Shown here: one piece after another, positions 25,173-34,069 of the stretch
Position numbering within the stretch: the first letter of the stretch is position 1
Layout of the letters: every line of letters begins with the position of its first letter
NCBI GenBank assembly: GCA_903826865.1
Contig: CAIKGD010000060.1
Span: 1 to 56,921, forward strand
Reading direction: 5' to 3'
Length of the DNA: 56,921 nucleotides
From: an uncultured Verrucomicrobiota bacterium
GTDB taxonomy: Bacteria; Verrucomicrobiota; Kiritimatiellia; Kiritimatiellales; Tichowtungiaceae
Program-made: the position numbers and the translations under genes
Notes under the pieces: generated by a model
The model's input: the letters and a program-made list of their open reading frames with translations, nothing else
Told to the model about the DNA's origin: nothing
Databases searched by the model: none

Positions 25173-25691
25173 TTATTTCCACTTTTCGTGCCGGACCAGT
25201 TTTTCGAGCGGTTGACGGATTTTCGGCCGGCCTTTTTCGTTCGGGTGGCCGAGCGTCAGCAGGACGACCGGTTCAACCGTGCGCGGTACGCCGAGCGCCT
25301 TGCGGACAATTTTCGGATCGAACGCGCCGACCCAGCAGGTGCCGAGTCCGAGATCGGCGGCAGCCAGTGTCATGTGGTCGGCGGCAATCGCGGCATCCAC
25401 ATCAACGAGACAGCGGTCATCGTGGCGCGATCGTTTCCAGGCTTTGGAAGGCATCGTGCAGACGGCGATAACGACCGGCGCTTCGGCAAACCACGGGGCC
25501 GGATAGCCGGCGGCCAGTGCGGCGAGATTTTCTTTTTGGCGGACAACCACAAACTGGAACGGCTGAAGGTTGCACGCCGTCGGCGCGAGCCGCCCGGCCT
25601 CCAGCACTTCATTGAGCTGTTCATCGGAAACCGGTTCCGGTTTATATGAACGGATGCTGACGCGCTTTTTTGCCAATTCGATGAATTTCAT
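25173..25691 (-). CDS. Nitroreductase-family FMN oxidoreductase
   Basis: A 172-residue protein. It begins MKFIELAKKRVSIRSYKPEPV, the usual FMN-binding R-S-x-R start, followed by RLAPTACNLQPFQFVVV and AAADLGLGTCWVGAF, the second FMN region. An NAD(P)H-dependent, probably homodimeric, enzyme reducing quinones, flavins or nitro compounds; the physiological substrate is unknown. It is slightly short for the family. Confidence 0.88.
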   Translation of the reverse strand: MKFIELAKKRVSIRSYKPEPVSDEQLNEVLEAGRLAPTACNLQPFQFVVVRQKENLAALAAGYPAPWFAEAPVVIAVCTMPSKAWKRSRHDDRCLVDVDAAIAADHMTLAAADLGLGTCWVGAFDPKIVRKALGVPRTVEPVVLLTLGHPNEKGRPKIRQPLEKLVRHEKWK

Positions 25692-25966
25692 AAGGAGTCC
25701 TTTCGACCGGTGAAATTTACAGGAGAACGGGATTTTACAAAATCATTAAGCGACAAAATCATTGGGATCCCGGTTTTCCCTGCTGGTAAATCCGGTTGCT
25801 CGCAACCGGATGGTTTATTCAGCTTGCACGAAAAGCCGTTTGACGAGCAAACGGCTGTACCGCTGGACAGATTGACAGAATCATGGGCTCCGACGTTTGG
25901 GACTTGCGCGGGTTTTAAAACAATCCTGTTGTTCATTATCCTGTTAAATCTGTATTTTTTTCATCC

Positions 25967-26812
25967 GTGAGTAACGTGGCACCAATCCTCTTTGTGTTTG
26001 TGGACGGGCTGGGGCTGGGTTCCAGCGACCCGGACGTCAACCCGCTGGCGGACAAGCAAAAATTTCCGAACCTTGGAAAACTGCTGGCGCACTCCGTTCC
26101 GTTCGACGCATCGCTCGGCGTGCCGGGTCTGCCGCAGAGCGCAACCGGGCAGGCGGCGTTGCTGACCGGCCTGAACGCACCGGCATTGATCGGCCGCCAC
26201 ATCGAAGGTTTTCCGCCGCCGCGCCTGAAAGAACTGGTGCAGGAACATAATATTTTTTCAAAGCTGCTGGCTGTGGGAAAAACCTGCACCTTCGCCAATG
26301 CCTACTGGCTTGACGATGTTGCGCATATTCCGGCACGGCGAGCATCGGTGACGACCGTGGCCACACTGACTGCATTCGGAGGCGTGCGCGGCAAGGCCGA
26401 TCTGCTGGCCAACCGTGCGGTCTATCACGACTTGACCCGCGAAAAGCTGCGCGACCGCGGTTACGACGGGCCGCTCATCACGCCCGAAGAGGCGGCGGAT
26501 CACTTGATTGGTCTCGCCAACGAACATGACTTCACGCTGTTTGAGTTTTTTCAGACCGATCATGCCGGGCATAGCGGCGATCCGGAGCATATTTCCCAGA
26601 CATTGGAAAAGCTCGATCGTTTTTTCGGCGTGTTGTTTCGGTTTGACGGCGTGCTGATCGTTACCAGTGACCATGGCAACATTGAGGATATTTCCGTCCG
26701 CACGCACACCGCCAACCCCGTTCCGCTTTTTGTTTCCGGCCAGACGTCGCTTGCAGCAGTGAAACGCATTGACCAGCTTGTTCCGGCCATTTTACGGCTT
26801 ATTGCCCGGTGA
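25967..26812 (+). CDS. Alkaline-phosphatase-superfamily metalloenzyme (phosphoglycerate/phosphopentomutase-like)
   Basis: A 281-residue protein. The N-terminal metal site ILFVFVDGLGLG (D13), GLPQSATGQAALLTG near the position of the catalytic Ser/Thr, and the C-terminal VTSDHGNIED plus a later His (RTHTANPVPLF) are the metal ligands of the iPGM/DeoB/AP superfamily. It lacks the long inserted domain of full iPGM (about 510 residues), so it is a short relative with unknown substrate. It starts at GTG 25967 (alternative GTG 25976) without a clear RBS. The 275-base gap before it shows small inverted repeats (e.g. ccggttgctcgcaaccgg) and no gene. Confidence 0.75.
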   Translation: MSNVAPILFVFVDGLGLGSSDPDVNPLADKQKFPNLGKLLAHSVPFDASLGVPGLPQSATGQAALLTGLNAPALIGRHIEGFPPPRLKELVQEHNIFSKLLAVGKTCTFANAYWLDDVAHIPARRASVTTVATLTAFGGVRGKADLLANRAVYHDLTREKLRDRGYDGPLITPEEAADHLIGLANEHDFTLFEFFQTDHAGHSGDPEHISQTLEKLDRFFGVLFRFDGVLIVTSDHGNIEDISVRTHTANPVPLFVSGQTSLAAVKRIDQLVPAILRLIAR

Positions 26813-26893
26813 TTATGATTAAAAATCCGTGTACATCCGTGTGATCCGTAGTTTATTCTCCGGCCTCTAAATTTTGAACCATGGAGCCGTGTT

Positions 26894-29581
26894 ATGAACA
26901 AAAACGATTTTTTAAAACAGTTGGATGGCTTTGATGTTTGCTATTACAGCCTGCCGGAACTGGAAAAGCAGGGCGGCTATGATTTTTCCCGTATGCCTTT
27001 TTCGGTGAAGGTGCTGCTGGAGTCGCTCATCCGGATGCAGGAGCATCCGGCCTTTACCCCGCAGCATATTGCACAGCTCGCCCAATGGTCGCCGGCAAGC
27101 GAACAGGTCGAACTGCCGTTCATGCCGGCCCGCGTGCTTCTTCAGGATTTCACCGGTGTTCCCTGCGTGGTTGATCTGGCCGCTCTGCGCTCGGCAATGC
27201 AGAAGGCCGGCCGCGATCCATCCCTCATCGAACCGCAGGTGCCGGTTGATCTGGTCGTGGACCATTCGGTACAGCTCGACTCCGCCGGATGCGCCGCCGC
27301 ACTGGACATTAACGTGGCCCGCGAGTTTGAACGCAACGCCGAGCGCTACCAATTTCTCAAATGGGGTCAGGGTGCTTTCGAAAAACTGCGCGTACTTCCT
27401 CCCGGCCTTGGTATCTGCCATCAGATCAATATGGAGTATCTGGCGACCTGCGTAGCAGTCTCAGAGTTCAGCATTCAGAATTCAGCGTTCAGAATTGTCT
27501 ATCCCGACACACTGGTCGGAACCGACAGCCACACAACGACGATCAACTGCATGGGCGTACTCGGCTGGGGCGTCGGCGGGATTGAGGCTGAAGCCGCGAT
27601 GCTGGGCCAGCCGATTCCGATTCTGACGCCGGAAGTGGTCGGCTTTAAATTCACCGGCGCGCTCAAAGCGGGCGTGACCGCCACCGATCTGGCGCTGACC
27701 GTCACCCGTCTGCTGCGCAAAAAAGGAGTCGTCGGCAAGTTCGTTGAATTTTACGGCGAAGGGGCCGCCAACCTCAGTCTGGCCGACCGCTGTCCGGTGG
27801 CCAATATGGCTCCGGAATACGGCGCAACGATGGGCTTCTTTCCGATCGACGAAAAAACAATCGGCTATCTGCGTGAAACCGGCCGCAGTCCGGAGCAGTG
27901 CGCGCTGGTCGAAGCCTATTGCAAGGCGCAGGGCATTTGGGGCTACGACAGCGAGGCCGTCTACAACGACACACTCGAACTCGATCTTTCTACCGTCGAA
28001 CCGGCGCTGGCCGGGCCGAGCCGCCCGCATCAGCAGCTTTCCCTTTCCGGCCTCAAAGAGGAGTTTCAAAAAGATTTCGGTGGTCAGGACTCATCGCTCA
28101 TCACTCATCCATCATCACTTTCCAACGGTTCTGTCGTCATCGCTTCGATCACCAGCTGTACGAATACGTCCAATCCCGGCCTGATGATGGGCGCGGCGCT
28201 GCTCGCCAAAAAGGCGGTCGCGAAAGGGCTGACCGTCCCGGCCTTCGTGAAAACTTCGCTGGCTCCCGGATCGCGGGCGGCAACGCTTTATCTCGAAAAG
28301 GCCGGACTGCTTGAGCCGCTCAATAAACTCGGCTTCCAGGTTGCGGCTTACGGCTGCGCCACCTGCATCGGAAACAGCGGTCCGCTGGCACCGGACATCG
28401 AAGAAGCCATCAAAGAAAACGATCTGACCGTTGCGGCGGTGCTTTCCGGCAACCGTAATTTTGAAGGCCGCGTTCATCCGCTTACTAAAGCCAACTACCT
28501 TGCTTCACCGATGCTGGTGGTCGCTTATGCGCTGGCAGGCACCGTCAACATTGACCTCGAAAAAGAGCCGATCGGCAAAGACGCCGCCGGGAAAAATGTG
28601 TTCCTGAAGGATATCCGGCCGACCGCAGCCGAACTTCAGTCCGCGATTGCGCTGGCCGCCGATTCGTCGTTCTACACCGGCGTTTACGGCGACGCGGCCA
28701 GCATCAGCCCGGAATGGAACGCGCTCGAAACCGTGAAAAGTCAGGTGTTCGCCTGGGACGATGCCTCCACCTACATTCGCGAACCGTCTTTCTTCAAAGA
28801 ATGTGAACAGCTACCTGCGCCGCTGGCCGATATTAAAAACGCCTCCGTGCTCGGGCTTTTCGGCGACTTCATCACCACCGACCATATTTCGCCTGCCGGT
28901 AATATTTCCAAAAAGAGCCCGGCCGCTGACTATCTGCGCGCCCATGGCGTTGCCGAGCGTGATTTCAACTCCTACGGCTCGCGCCGCGGAAACCACGAAG
29001 TGATGTTGCGCGGCACCTTCGCCAACATCCGCATTAAAAATAAAATGGTTGAAAGTGAAGGCGGATACACGGTGTATCTTGGAGGGTCGCGTTCCACCGC
29101 GACCGCGGACGGCGTGGAAGCCGTCCCTCCAGAAAAAATGTCAATTTACGACGCCGCCATGAAATACGCTGAAACCGACACGCCGCTCGTTGTTCTGGCG
29201 GGCAAAATGTACGGCGCGGGTTCCTCACGCGATTGGGCCGCCAAAGGCACCAAACTGCTCGGTGTGAAAGCCGTCATCGCCGAAAGTTTTGAGCGGATTC
29301 ACCGCTCCAATCTGGTCGGCATGGGTATTCTGCCGTGCGAATTCGTCAACGGTGAAACGGTAGAGTCGCTCGGCTTAACCGGCAGGGAGCGTTTTACCAT
29401 CACCGGCGTTGCCAAAAATTTCATACCCGGGAAATTGCTGACGGTGAAAGCAGAGAGCTTGGAGCAGGGAGCCGGGAGTAAAGAATTTCAGGTGAAGGCT
29501 CGCGTTGATGCACCGCTGGAAATTGAATACCTGAAAAACGGCGGCGTGCTGAACTATGTGCTGAGGGGAATGATGGCGTGA
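26894..29581 (+). CDS. acnA: Aconitate hydratase A with in-frame genomic repeat insertions
   Basis: An 895-residue citrate/isocitrate isomerase of the AcnA/IRP type. Shown by YPDTLVGTDSHTTT, GWGVGGIEAEAAMLGQP, the cluster Cys in ITSCTNTSNP and YGCATCIGNSGPL, LGLFGDFITTDHISPAG and AGSSRDWAAKGT. Compared with the family it holds extra segments that look like non-coding repeats read in frame: SEFSIQNSAFRI (27463-27497), DSSLITHPSSLSN (28085-28125), GGSRSTATADGVEAVPP (29081-29130) and perhaps SLEQGAGSK (29455-29481). They fall between conserved blocks, so the enzyme may still be active. RBS GGAG lies upstream of ATG 26894. Confidence 0.95.
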   Translation: MNKNDFLKQLDGFDVCYYSLPELEKQGGYDFSRMPFSVKVLLESLIRMQEHPAFTPQHIAQLAQWSPASEQVELPFMPARVLLQDFTGVPCVVDLAALRSAMQKAGRDPSLIEPQVPVDLVVDHSVQLDSAGCAAALDINVAREFERNAERYQFLKWGQGAFEKLRVLPPGLGICHQINMEYLATCVAVSEFSIQNSAFRIVYPDTLVGTDSHTTTINCMGVLGWGVGGIEAEAAMLGQPIPILTPEVVGFKFTGALKAGVTATDLALTVTRLLRKKGVVGKFVEFYGEGAANLSLADRCPVANMAPEYGATMGFFPIDEKTIGYLRETGRSPEQCALVEAYCKAQGIWGYDSEAVYNDTLELDLSTVEPALAGPSRPHQQLSLSGLKEEFQKDFGGQDSSLITHPSSLSNGSVVIASITSCTNTSNPGLMMGAALLAKKAVAKGLTVPAFVKTSLAPGSRAATLYLEKAGLLEPLNKLGFQVAAYGCATCIGNSGPLAPDIEEAIKENDLTVAAVLSGNRNFEGRVHPLTKANYLASPMLVVAYALAGTVNIDLEKEPIGKDAAGKNVFLKDIRPTAAELQSAIALAADSSFYTGVYGDAASISPEWNALETVKSQVFAWDDASTYIREPSFFKECEQLPAPLADIKNASVLGLFGDFITTDHISPAGNISKKSPAADYLRAHGVAERDFNSYGSRRGNHEVMLRGTFANIRIKNKMVESEGGYTVYLGGSRSTATADGVEAVPPEKMSIYDAAMKYAETDTPLVVLAGKMYGAGSSRDWAAKGTKLLGVKAVIAESFERIHRSNLVGMGILPCEFVNGETVESLGLTGRERFTITGVAKNFIPGKLLTVKAESLEQGAGSKEFQVKARVDAPLEIEYLKNGGVLNYVLRGMMA
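29081..29130. repeat. GGAGGG...CCCTCC repeat inside acnA
   Basis: 50 bp reading ggagggtcgcgttccaccgc, then gaccgc, then ggacggcgtggaagccgtcc and ctcc. It matches the intergenic element at 36182-36241 in both arms. Here it is translated within the aconitase. Confidence 0.85.
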
Positions 29582-29650
29582 GGAAAATGATAAGTTATGA
29601 GTGATGAACGATGATTGATTCAGCGCTTATAATTTATCGCTCATCATTTC

Positions 29651-29815
29651 CTAAAAGTATTCCTGCGCGATTTTCCAGCCGATGAAAACGCCGGCAATGC
29701 TGCCGAGGCTGCTGATCATAAATTCCCCGAAAAACTCAAAGCCTAGTTTTGCACCCAGCCACCAGCCGATCCATCCGCCGACGGTTATGCCGATCCAAAT
29801 GAGAAGTTTGGTCAT
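29651..29815 (-). CDS. Small glycine-rich membrane protein (54 aa)
   Basis: Reads MTKLLIWIGITVGGWIGWWL, then GAKLGFEFFGEFMISSLGSI and AGVFIGWKIAQEYF. Two hydrophobic stretches have regular G-x3-G spacing, like glycine-zipper hairpins. An AGGAG six bases before the ATG supports translation. It resembles small proteins sometimes annotated as GlsB/YeaQ/YmgE-like or TM-zipper proteins, but I cannot assign a family. It lies downstream of the GT4 gene on the opposite side of the acnA 3' end. Confidence 0.65.
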   Translation of the reverse strand: MTKLLIWIGITVGGWIGWWLGAKLGFEFFGEFMISSLGSIAGVFIGWKIAQEYF

Positions 29816-29841
29816 AAGAACTCCTGTTCGTTTCGTCGACT

Positions 29842-31095
29842 TTAACGTTTTGAACGGGGCGTCAGAATTTCTTCATAAATTTTGAGGACCCGCGCCGTGA
29901 TGGCGCTCCAGTCGTAGTTCGCGGAAACTTCGGCAAAACCGTTCTGGGCGAGTTTGATCTGAAGTTCCGGCGCTCCGGCCAGCTGCTCCATTTTTTCGGT
30001 CAGCATAGCCGCATCGTTATCCTCGGAAAGCAGGATATTTTCGCCGTCGGTTGTGAAACCGGGAATACCGCCGACGCGCGTGGCAATCACCGGTGTGCCG
30101 GCTGCCCACGCTTCGAGAATGACGATACCGAACGGCTCATTGGCGGTCGGCAGGACAAACATGTCCGCCGCTTTGTAGGCCGACGGAAGGAGCGGGTCGC
30201 CCGGCTTCAGTCCGGGAATGATCAGTACGGAGCCTTTCAAATCGAGCCGTTCAATCTCTTCGACGATTTTCCGGTAGTATTCTTCGACCGAGACCGAGCC
30301 GATGAAAACGAGTTTCCAGTCCGGGTGTGTTTTGCGGAATTCAGCGAACGCTTTCACCAGCATCAGCTGGTTTTTCTGAAAGTCGATGCGCGAGAGGCAG
30401 AGCACGAATTTCTTATTTTCAAGGCGGTAGGCTTTACGGAACGCATCCGGTTCGGCGCTGGCAAAATGCTGCACATGTACGCCGTTTGGCAGGTAGTGAA
30501 TATTCCGGCCCGGTGTGCGGCGGAGCATCTCATCCGCTTCGCTCTGGCCGACACAAATGACGGCGGCGGCATCGTCGAAAACCTTTCGCGAACCGAAGAA
30601 CAGACCGAAAATCCGGCCCCACTCGAGCTTTCCTTCGACCGGCGCAACCATCTGGTCGTATTGATCCTGCGGCACCGTATGGCGTCCGCCGTGGACGTGG
30701 ATGACATACGGAACCTTCCGGATGCGGGCGACGGTGCGGGCGATGCCTCCCAGCCGCCGTCCGACGTGCGTATGAATCAGCAGCAGGTTTTTCTGGCACA
30801 GCAGGGCGAAGAAAAGCGGAAGGGAAAGGGGGCTGCCGCCTTTAAGACGCAGTTTTGATTTGGCCTCTTCATTGAGTCCGAACCAGGGAAAAACATAGCG
30901 GAAACGCCGGATGGTCACGCCGTCGATTTTTTCGGGCCCGGGTTTTGAAAACATATCGGTGCAGAAGATCGGGCTGTTTAAACCGTTCTTGTGGAGTTCG
31001 CGCGAAAGGTTGAAAACAACGGTTTCGGTGCCGCCCCATTTATCGAGGTTGAACCGGCGCATGACATGGGTGACGGTACCGCTGAGTTTGCTCAT
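29842..31095 (-). CDS. Glycosyltransferase family 4 (GT-B)
   Basis: A 417-residue retaining GT-B glycosyltransferase. The N-terminal acceptor domain carries RRFNLDKWGGTETVVFNL (G-G-T/x loop). The C-terminal donor domain has the SRIDFQKNQ start and the E-x7-E motif in NEPFGIVILEAWAAGTPVI. Likely role: addition of a sugar in envelope polysaccharide or LPS synthesis. Donor and acceptor are unknown. It lies 58 bases downstream of the NfeD-type gene on the same strand. Confidence 0.9.
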   Translation of the reverse strand: MSKLSGTVTHVMRRFNLDKWGGTETVVFNLSRELHKNGLNSPIFCTDMFSKPGPEKIDGVTIRRFRYVFPWFGLNEEAKSKLRLKGGSPLSLPLFFALLCQKNLLLIHTHVGRRLGGIARTVARIRKVPYVIHVHGGRHTVPQDQYDQMVAPVEGKLEWGRIFGLFFGSRKVFDDAAAVICVGQSEADEMLRRTPGRNIHYLPNGVHVQHFASAEPDAFRKAYRLENKKFVLCLSRIDFQKNQLMLVKAFAEFRKTHPDWKLVFIGSVSVEEYYRKIVEEIERLDLKGSVLIIPGLKPGDPLLPSAYKAADMFVLPTANEPFGIVILEAWAAGTPVIATRVGGIPGFTTDGENILLSEDNDAAMLTEKMEQLAGAPELQIKLAQNGFAEVSANYDWSAITARVLKIYEEILTPRSKR

Positions 31096-31153
31096 GCGCG
31101 GAATCTACTCAAAACCGCTGCCGGACGGAAGAGTTTTTCTGCCGGAGCGGCCA

Positions 31154-32545
31154 TCAGATTTTTTCGACGACGATGTGGCTGCCGGACGTTTCAATTACGC
31201 GCACAGCAGAACCTTTATCAATGAACTCGCCGCGGGTGAGGATGTTGACGCGTTCGCTGCCGAAAAGTCCGCGCCCGGCCGGACGCAGATTCATTTCCGC
31301 GATTCCTTCCTTGCCGAGCAGGTCGCTGCGGTCATGTGCCGCCGTAAAGCCTTCAGCGCGGTCGGTCTGCTGTCCGAGCACCATCGGATAGAAGATTCGC
31401 GATTTCGGCAGATATTTCCCGGCAAAAAATCCCAATACAGCAGTGCCAACCATACCCAAAGCAAGATTGCCGATTGCCAGCTGCAGGGTGCTGTCATTGA
31501 AGGAAGGCAAGAAGTGACCCGGAATTTTCCAGGTCATTGCGTTAAACAGAGAAACCAGAATCAGCACGATACCGCTGATACCAAGCACTCCGAATCCGGG
31601 TGTGACGAACACCTCGATGAAGAGCAGGGCGAATCCGATGATGAAGAGAATGACATCTTCCAGTCCGGCCAGTCCCGCGATGTGATGGCCGAAGAAAAAG
31701 AGCACGAGCGCCGCCGTGCCGAGAATGCCCGGCAGTCCGAAGCCCGGCGTTTTGATTTCAATGTAGATGCCGCCGAGCCCGAGCATCAGCAGAATCGGCG
31801 CAAACGCGGCGATAAAACGCGCGATTTTTTCCGCCGGTGTCACCGTGAGTATTTTAATTTCCGCGTTCGGCAACCCGGCCTTTTCCAGCATAGCCGCAAC
31901 ATCTTTGACGGTGCCTTCGGAAAGAATACCCTCCGCTTCGCTGGCGGTCAGCGTCAGCAGTTTGCCCGCTTTGCTCAGCACATTGGTTCCGGCCGTGTAT
32001 CCCAGCTCGCGGCGGACCATGGCTTCGCCCAGCTGCGGATCATGGCCGCCCTGTTCAGCCGCGGCGCGCACCAGCGCGGCGACGGCGGAGGTCATTTTCT
32101 CTTCAACCGCTTCGGGCATCTTTTCTATTCCGCCGAACGGACTCATCATCAGCGGAGTCGCCGCGCCGATAACACTGCCGGGGGCCATGTAGATATGCCG
32201 GGTGGAGAGGGCGATGATGGCACCGGCCGAGTAAGCATCTTTTTCAACAAAGGTGTAGACCGGCACGTCAATCTGCCCGATCAAACTGATAATTTCCCGC
32301 GCTTCGTTTACACCGCCGCCGGGCGTGTTCATGACGAAAACAACGGCGGCGGCCTTTTCGTGTTTGGCTTCCGTGACGCCGCGCCGGATGACATACAGCA
32401 GGGCCGGCTCAATCTGTTTCTCAATCGGAATCTGGTAAACGAGCGGACGTTTATCGGAACCCGGAGTAATCTCTGCCGGTTTTCCGGAGAGTGGAAAAAT
32501 CAGGGCGGCGAGCAGGATGACAATGAATGGCCGATATGCTTTCAT
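31154..32545 (-). CDS. NfeD-type membrane serine protease (SppA/ClpP-class fold)
   Basis: A 463-residue protein from ATG 32545 with an N-terminal signal/anchor (MKAYRPFIVILLAALIF). The protease domain has MNTPGGGVNEAREII, Ser in KDAYSAGAIIALS and MAPGSVIGAATP, as in 1510-N-type NfeD proteases that cut membrane-bound stomatin partners. Four to five membrane helices (about residues 250-400) and a C-terminal OB-fold NfeD domain (LLGKEGIAEMNLRPAGRG ... SHIVVEKI) follow. No stomatin gene is adjacent, although they often pair. It is divergent from the esterase gene by 46 bases. Confidence 0.9.
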   Translation of the reverse strand: MKAYRPFIVILLAALIFPLSGKPAEITPGSDKRPLVYQIPIEKQIEPALLYVIRRGVTEAKHEKAAAVVFVMNTPGGGVNEAREIISLIGQIDVPVYTFVEKDAYSAGAIIALSTRHIYMAPGSVIGAATPLMMSPFGGIEKMPEAVEEKMTSAVAALVRAAAEQGGHDPQLGEAMVRRELGYTAGTNVLSKAGKLLTLTASEAEGILSEGTVKDVAAMLEKAGLPNAEIKILTVTPAEKIARFIAAFAPILLMLGLGGIYIEIKTPGFGLPGILGTAALVLFFFGHHIAGLAGLEDVILFIIGFALLFIEVFVTPGFGVLGISGIVLILVSLFNAMTWKIPGHFLPSFNDSTLQLAIGNLALGMVGTAVLGFFAGKYLPKSRIFYPMVLGQQTDRAEGFTAAHDRSDLLGKEGIAEMNLRPAGRGLFGSERVNILTRGEFIDKGSAVRVIETSGSHIVVEKI

Positions 32546-32591
32546 AGGGCGGATTCTATTTTGCCGCCGTATTGAAGGAAAGAAGAAAGCC

Positions 32592-33542
32592 ATGCTGCCG
32601 TCTGACAGAACAGTTGCTGAACTCGAAACCGTGAATGTTCCGCCGACCGCTCCGCCGGATATGGAGGCCTTCTGGCAGGCCGCACTCCGGCGGTGTGAGG
32701 AGGTTTCGCTGAACGTCAAGACCGGGGCGGATTCCACGCCGGAAATCCGCGATCTGACGTTTGAAGGGCTCGACGGTACTCCGGTGCGCACCTGGCTTTT
32801 GCTTCCGCCGGAGGCGAAGACGCGGCAGGTGCCCGTGGTGATTTGCTGTCACGGTGCCGACCTCAGCCGCGGGAAGCCAGAGTATTTTGCGCACTGGCTG
32901 GCGGCGGGCTGTGCGGTGATTTCTCCGGACTTTCGTCTCCAGCGCGGCACCACCGGATCGGTAACTGTGTTTGACAGCGACGGAACCTCCGGCTGGTGGA
33001 CTCTGAATCTCAACGATTTGATGAACAGCTATCTTTACTGCGTCTGGACCGATTTTCTGCGTGCGGTGCGGCTGGCCCGTGAAACGCCGGAGATAGACCG
33101 GCGGCGGATCGCGGTCGACGGGCACAGTCAGGGCGGCGGAATGGCGCTGGGACTGGCGGCGCTGGACCGTTCGGTTGCGCTGTGCATGGCGGATGTTCCC
33201 AGCAGCTGCTGGATGGAGCAGCGGATTCACACCCGCAGCGGCGGTGCCGCCGGAATCGCCGATTATCTCGCAAAGTTTCCGGAACGCGCGGCGACCGTCC
33301 GCCGGAACCTGTCATACTTTGACCATATCAACCTTGCGCCGGAAATCACCTGTCCGGTGCTGGTTTCTGTCGGATTGCAGGATACGATCTGTCCGCCGGA
33401 GTGCACCTATGCGGCTTACAATAAAATCAGCTCCGTGAAAGAGATGGCGGTTTATCCGCAGGCCGGGCACGAAGGCGGGAAGCTGGAGCACCGGGTGCGC
33501 AAGCTGGAGTTTTTGAAACGGTTTTTTGAAGGGGAAAAATAA
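32592..33542 (+). CDS. Acetyl-xylan esterase / cephalosporin-C deacetylase-like alpha/beta hydrolase
   Basis: A 316-residue CE7-like hydrolase. N-terminal APPDMEAFWQAALRR is typical of the AXE1 family. The nucleophile elbow is VDGHSQGGGMALGLAAL, the acid lies in VGLQDTICPP, and the His in YPQAGHEGGK. CE7 enzymes deacetylate xylo-oligosaccharides or cephalosporin C. No signal peptide is seen, so it is probably cytosolic. ATG 32592 lies after GGAAAG. One base separates it from the TauE-like gene. Confidence 0.85.
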   Translation: MLPSDRTVAELETVNVPPTAPPDMEAFWQAALRRCEEVSLNVKTGADSTPEIRDLTFEGLDGTPVRTWLLLPPEAKTRQVPVVICCHGADLSRGKPEYFAHWLAAGCAVISPDFRLQRGTTGSVTVFDSDGTSGWWTLNLNDLMNSYLYCVWTDFLRAVRLARETPEIDRRRIAVDGHSQGGGMALGLAALDRSVALCMADVPSSCWMEQRIHTRSGGAAGIADYLAKFPERAATVRRNLSYFDHINLAPEITCPVLVSVGLQDTICPPECTYAAYNKISSVKEMAVYPQAGHEGGKLEHRVRKLEFLKRFFEGEK

Positions 33543-33962
33543 ATGGAAAACTGGTATCTGTATATTATCGTCGGACTTACTGCCGGGATCGTCAGTTCGC
33601 TGTTCGGTGTCGGCGGAGGCATTTTGATGGTTCCGATTCTGGTTCTCGGTTTCAGTTTCGGGCAGAAGAGTGCTCAGGGAATGTCACTGTTCATTATGCT
33701 GCCGATGGCGCTGGCCGGGGCTATCCGTTATAAAATGAATCCGGATATTCCGATTGATCTGCCGGTTTGTGCATTGATGGCACTTGGCGGCGTTGCCGGA
33801 GCCCTGCTTGGAACGCATTTGGTGTTTAATATTTCTCAGGTCGTGCTGAAGCGCATGTTTGCGGTGTTTATCATCATTACCGGTGTCCATATGTTTATGA
33901 AATCATTGTCTAAACCGGATGCAAAGGAACCGCCGCGGGTAGAAGAGTCAAAACAGGGCTGA
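33543..33962 (+). CDS. Half-size TauE/SafE-family membrane protein
   Basis: A 139-residue protein with four membrane helices. It starts with the family hallmark VGLTAGIVSSLFGVGGGILMV and has AQGMSLFIMLPMALAGAIRY. Full TauE/SafE anion exporters have two such repeats (about 250 residues), so this half-size form would have to dimerise. The substrate is unknown (sulfite or sulfonates in characterised members). It follows the esterase directly. Confidence 0.85.
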   Translation: MENWYLYIIVGLTAGIVSSLFGVGGGILMVPILVLGFSFGQKSAQGMSLFIMLPMALAGAIRYKMNPDIPIDLPVCALMALGGVAGALLGTHLVFNISQVVLKRMFAVFIIITGVHMFMKSLSKPDAKEPPRVEESKQG

Positions 33963-33973
33963 TTTAAATGTTG

Positions 33974-34040
33974 GCCACAAAAAACACGATAACTCACAAA
34001 AAAGAACATCTGTTTTCGTGAAATTTGTGTTTTTTGTGGC
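33974..34040. repeat. Long inverted repeat gccacaaaaaacac ... gtgttttttgtggc
   Basis: Perfect 14-bp arms at 33974-33987 and 34027-34040 with 39 bases between, in the gap before thiF. A hairpin-forming dispersed element rather than a terminator, as no T tract follows. Confidence 0.85.
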
Positions 34041-34069
34041 TATTGAACCGTGATTGGAAGCAATGGGTT

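Noticed and set aside
33963-34069. TPP riboswitch before thiF
   Set aside because: I see no conserved thi-box sequence, only the inverted repeat and low-information text.
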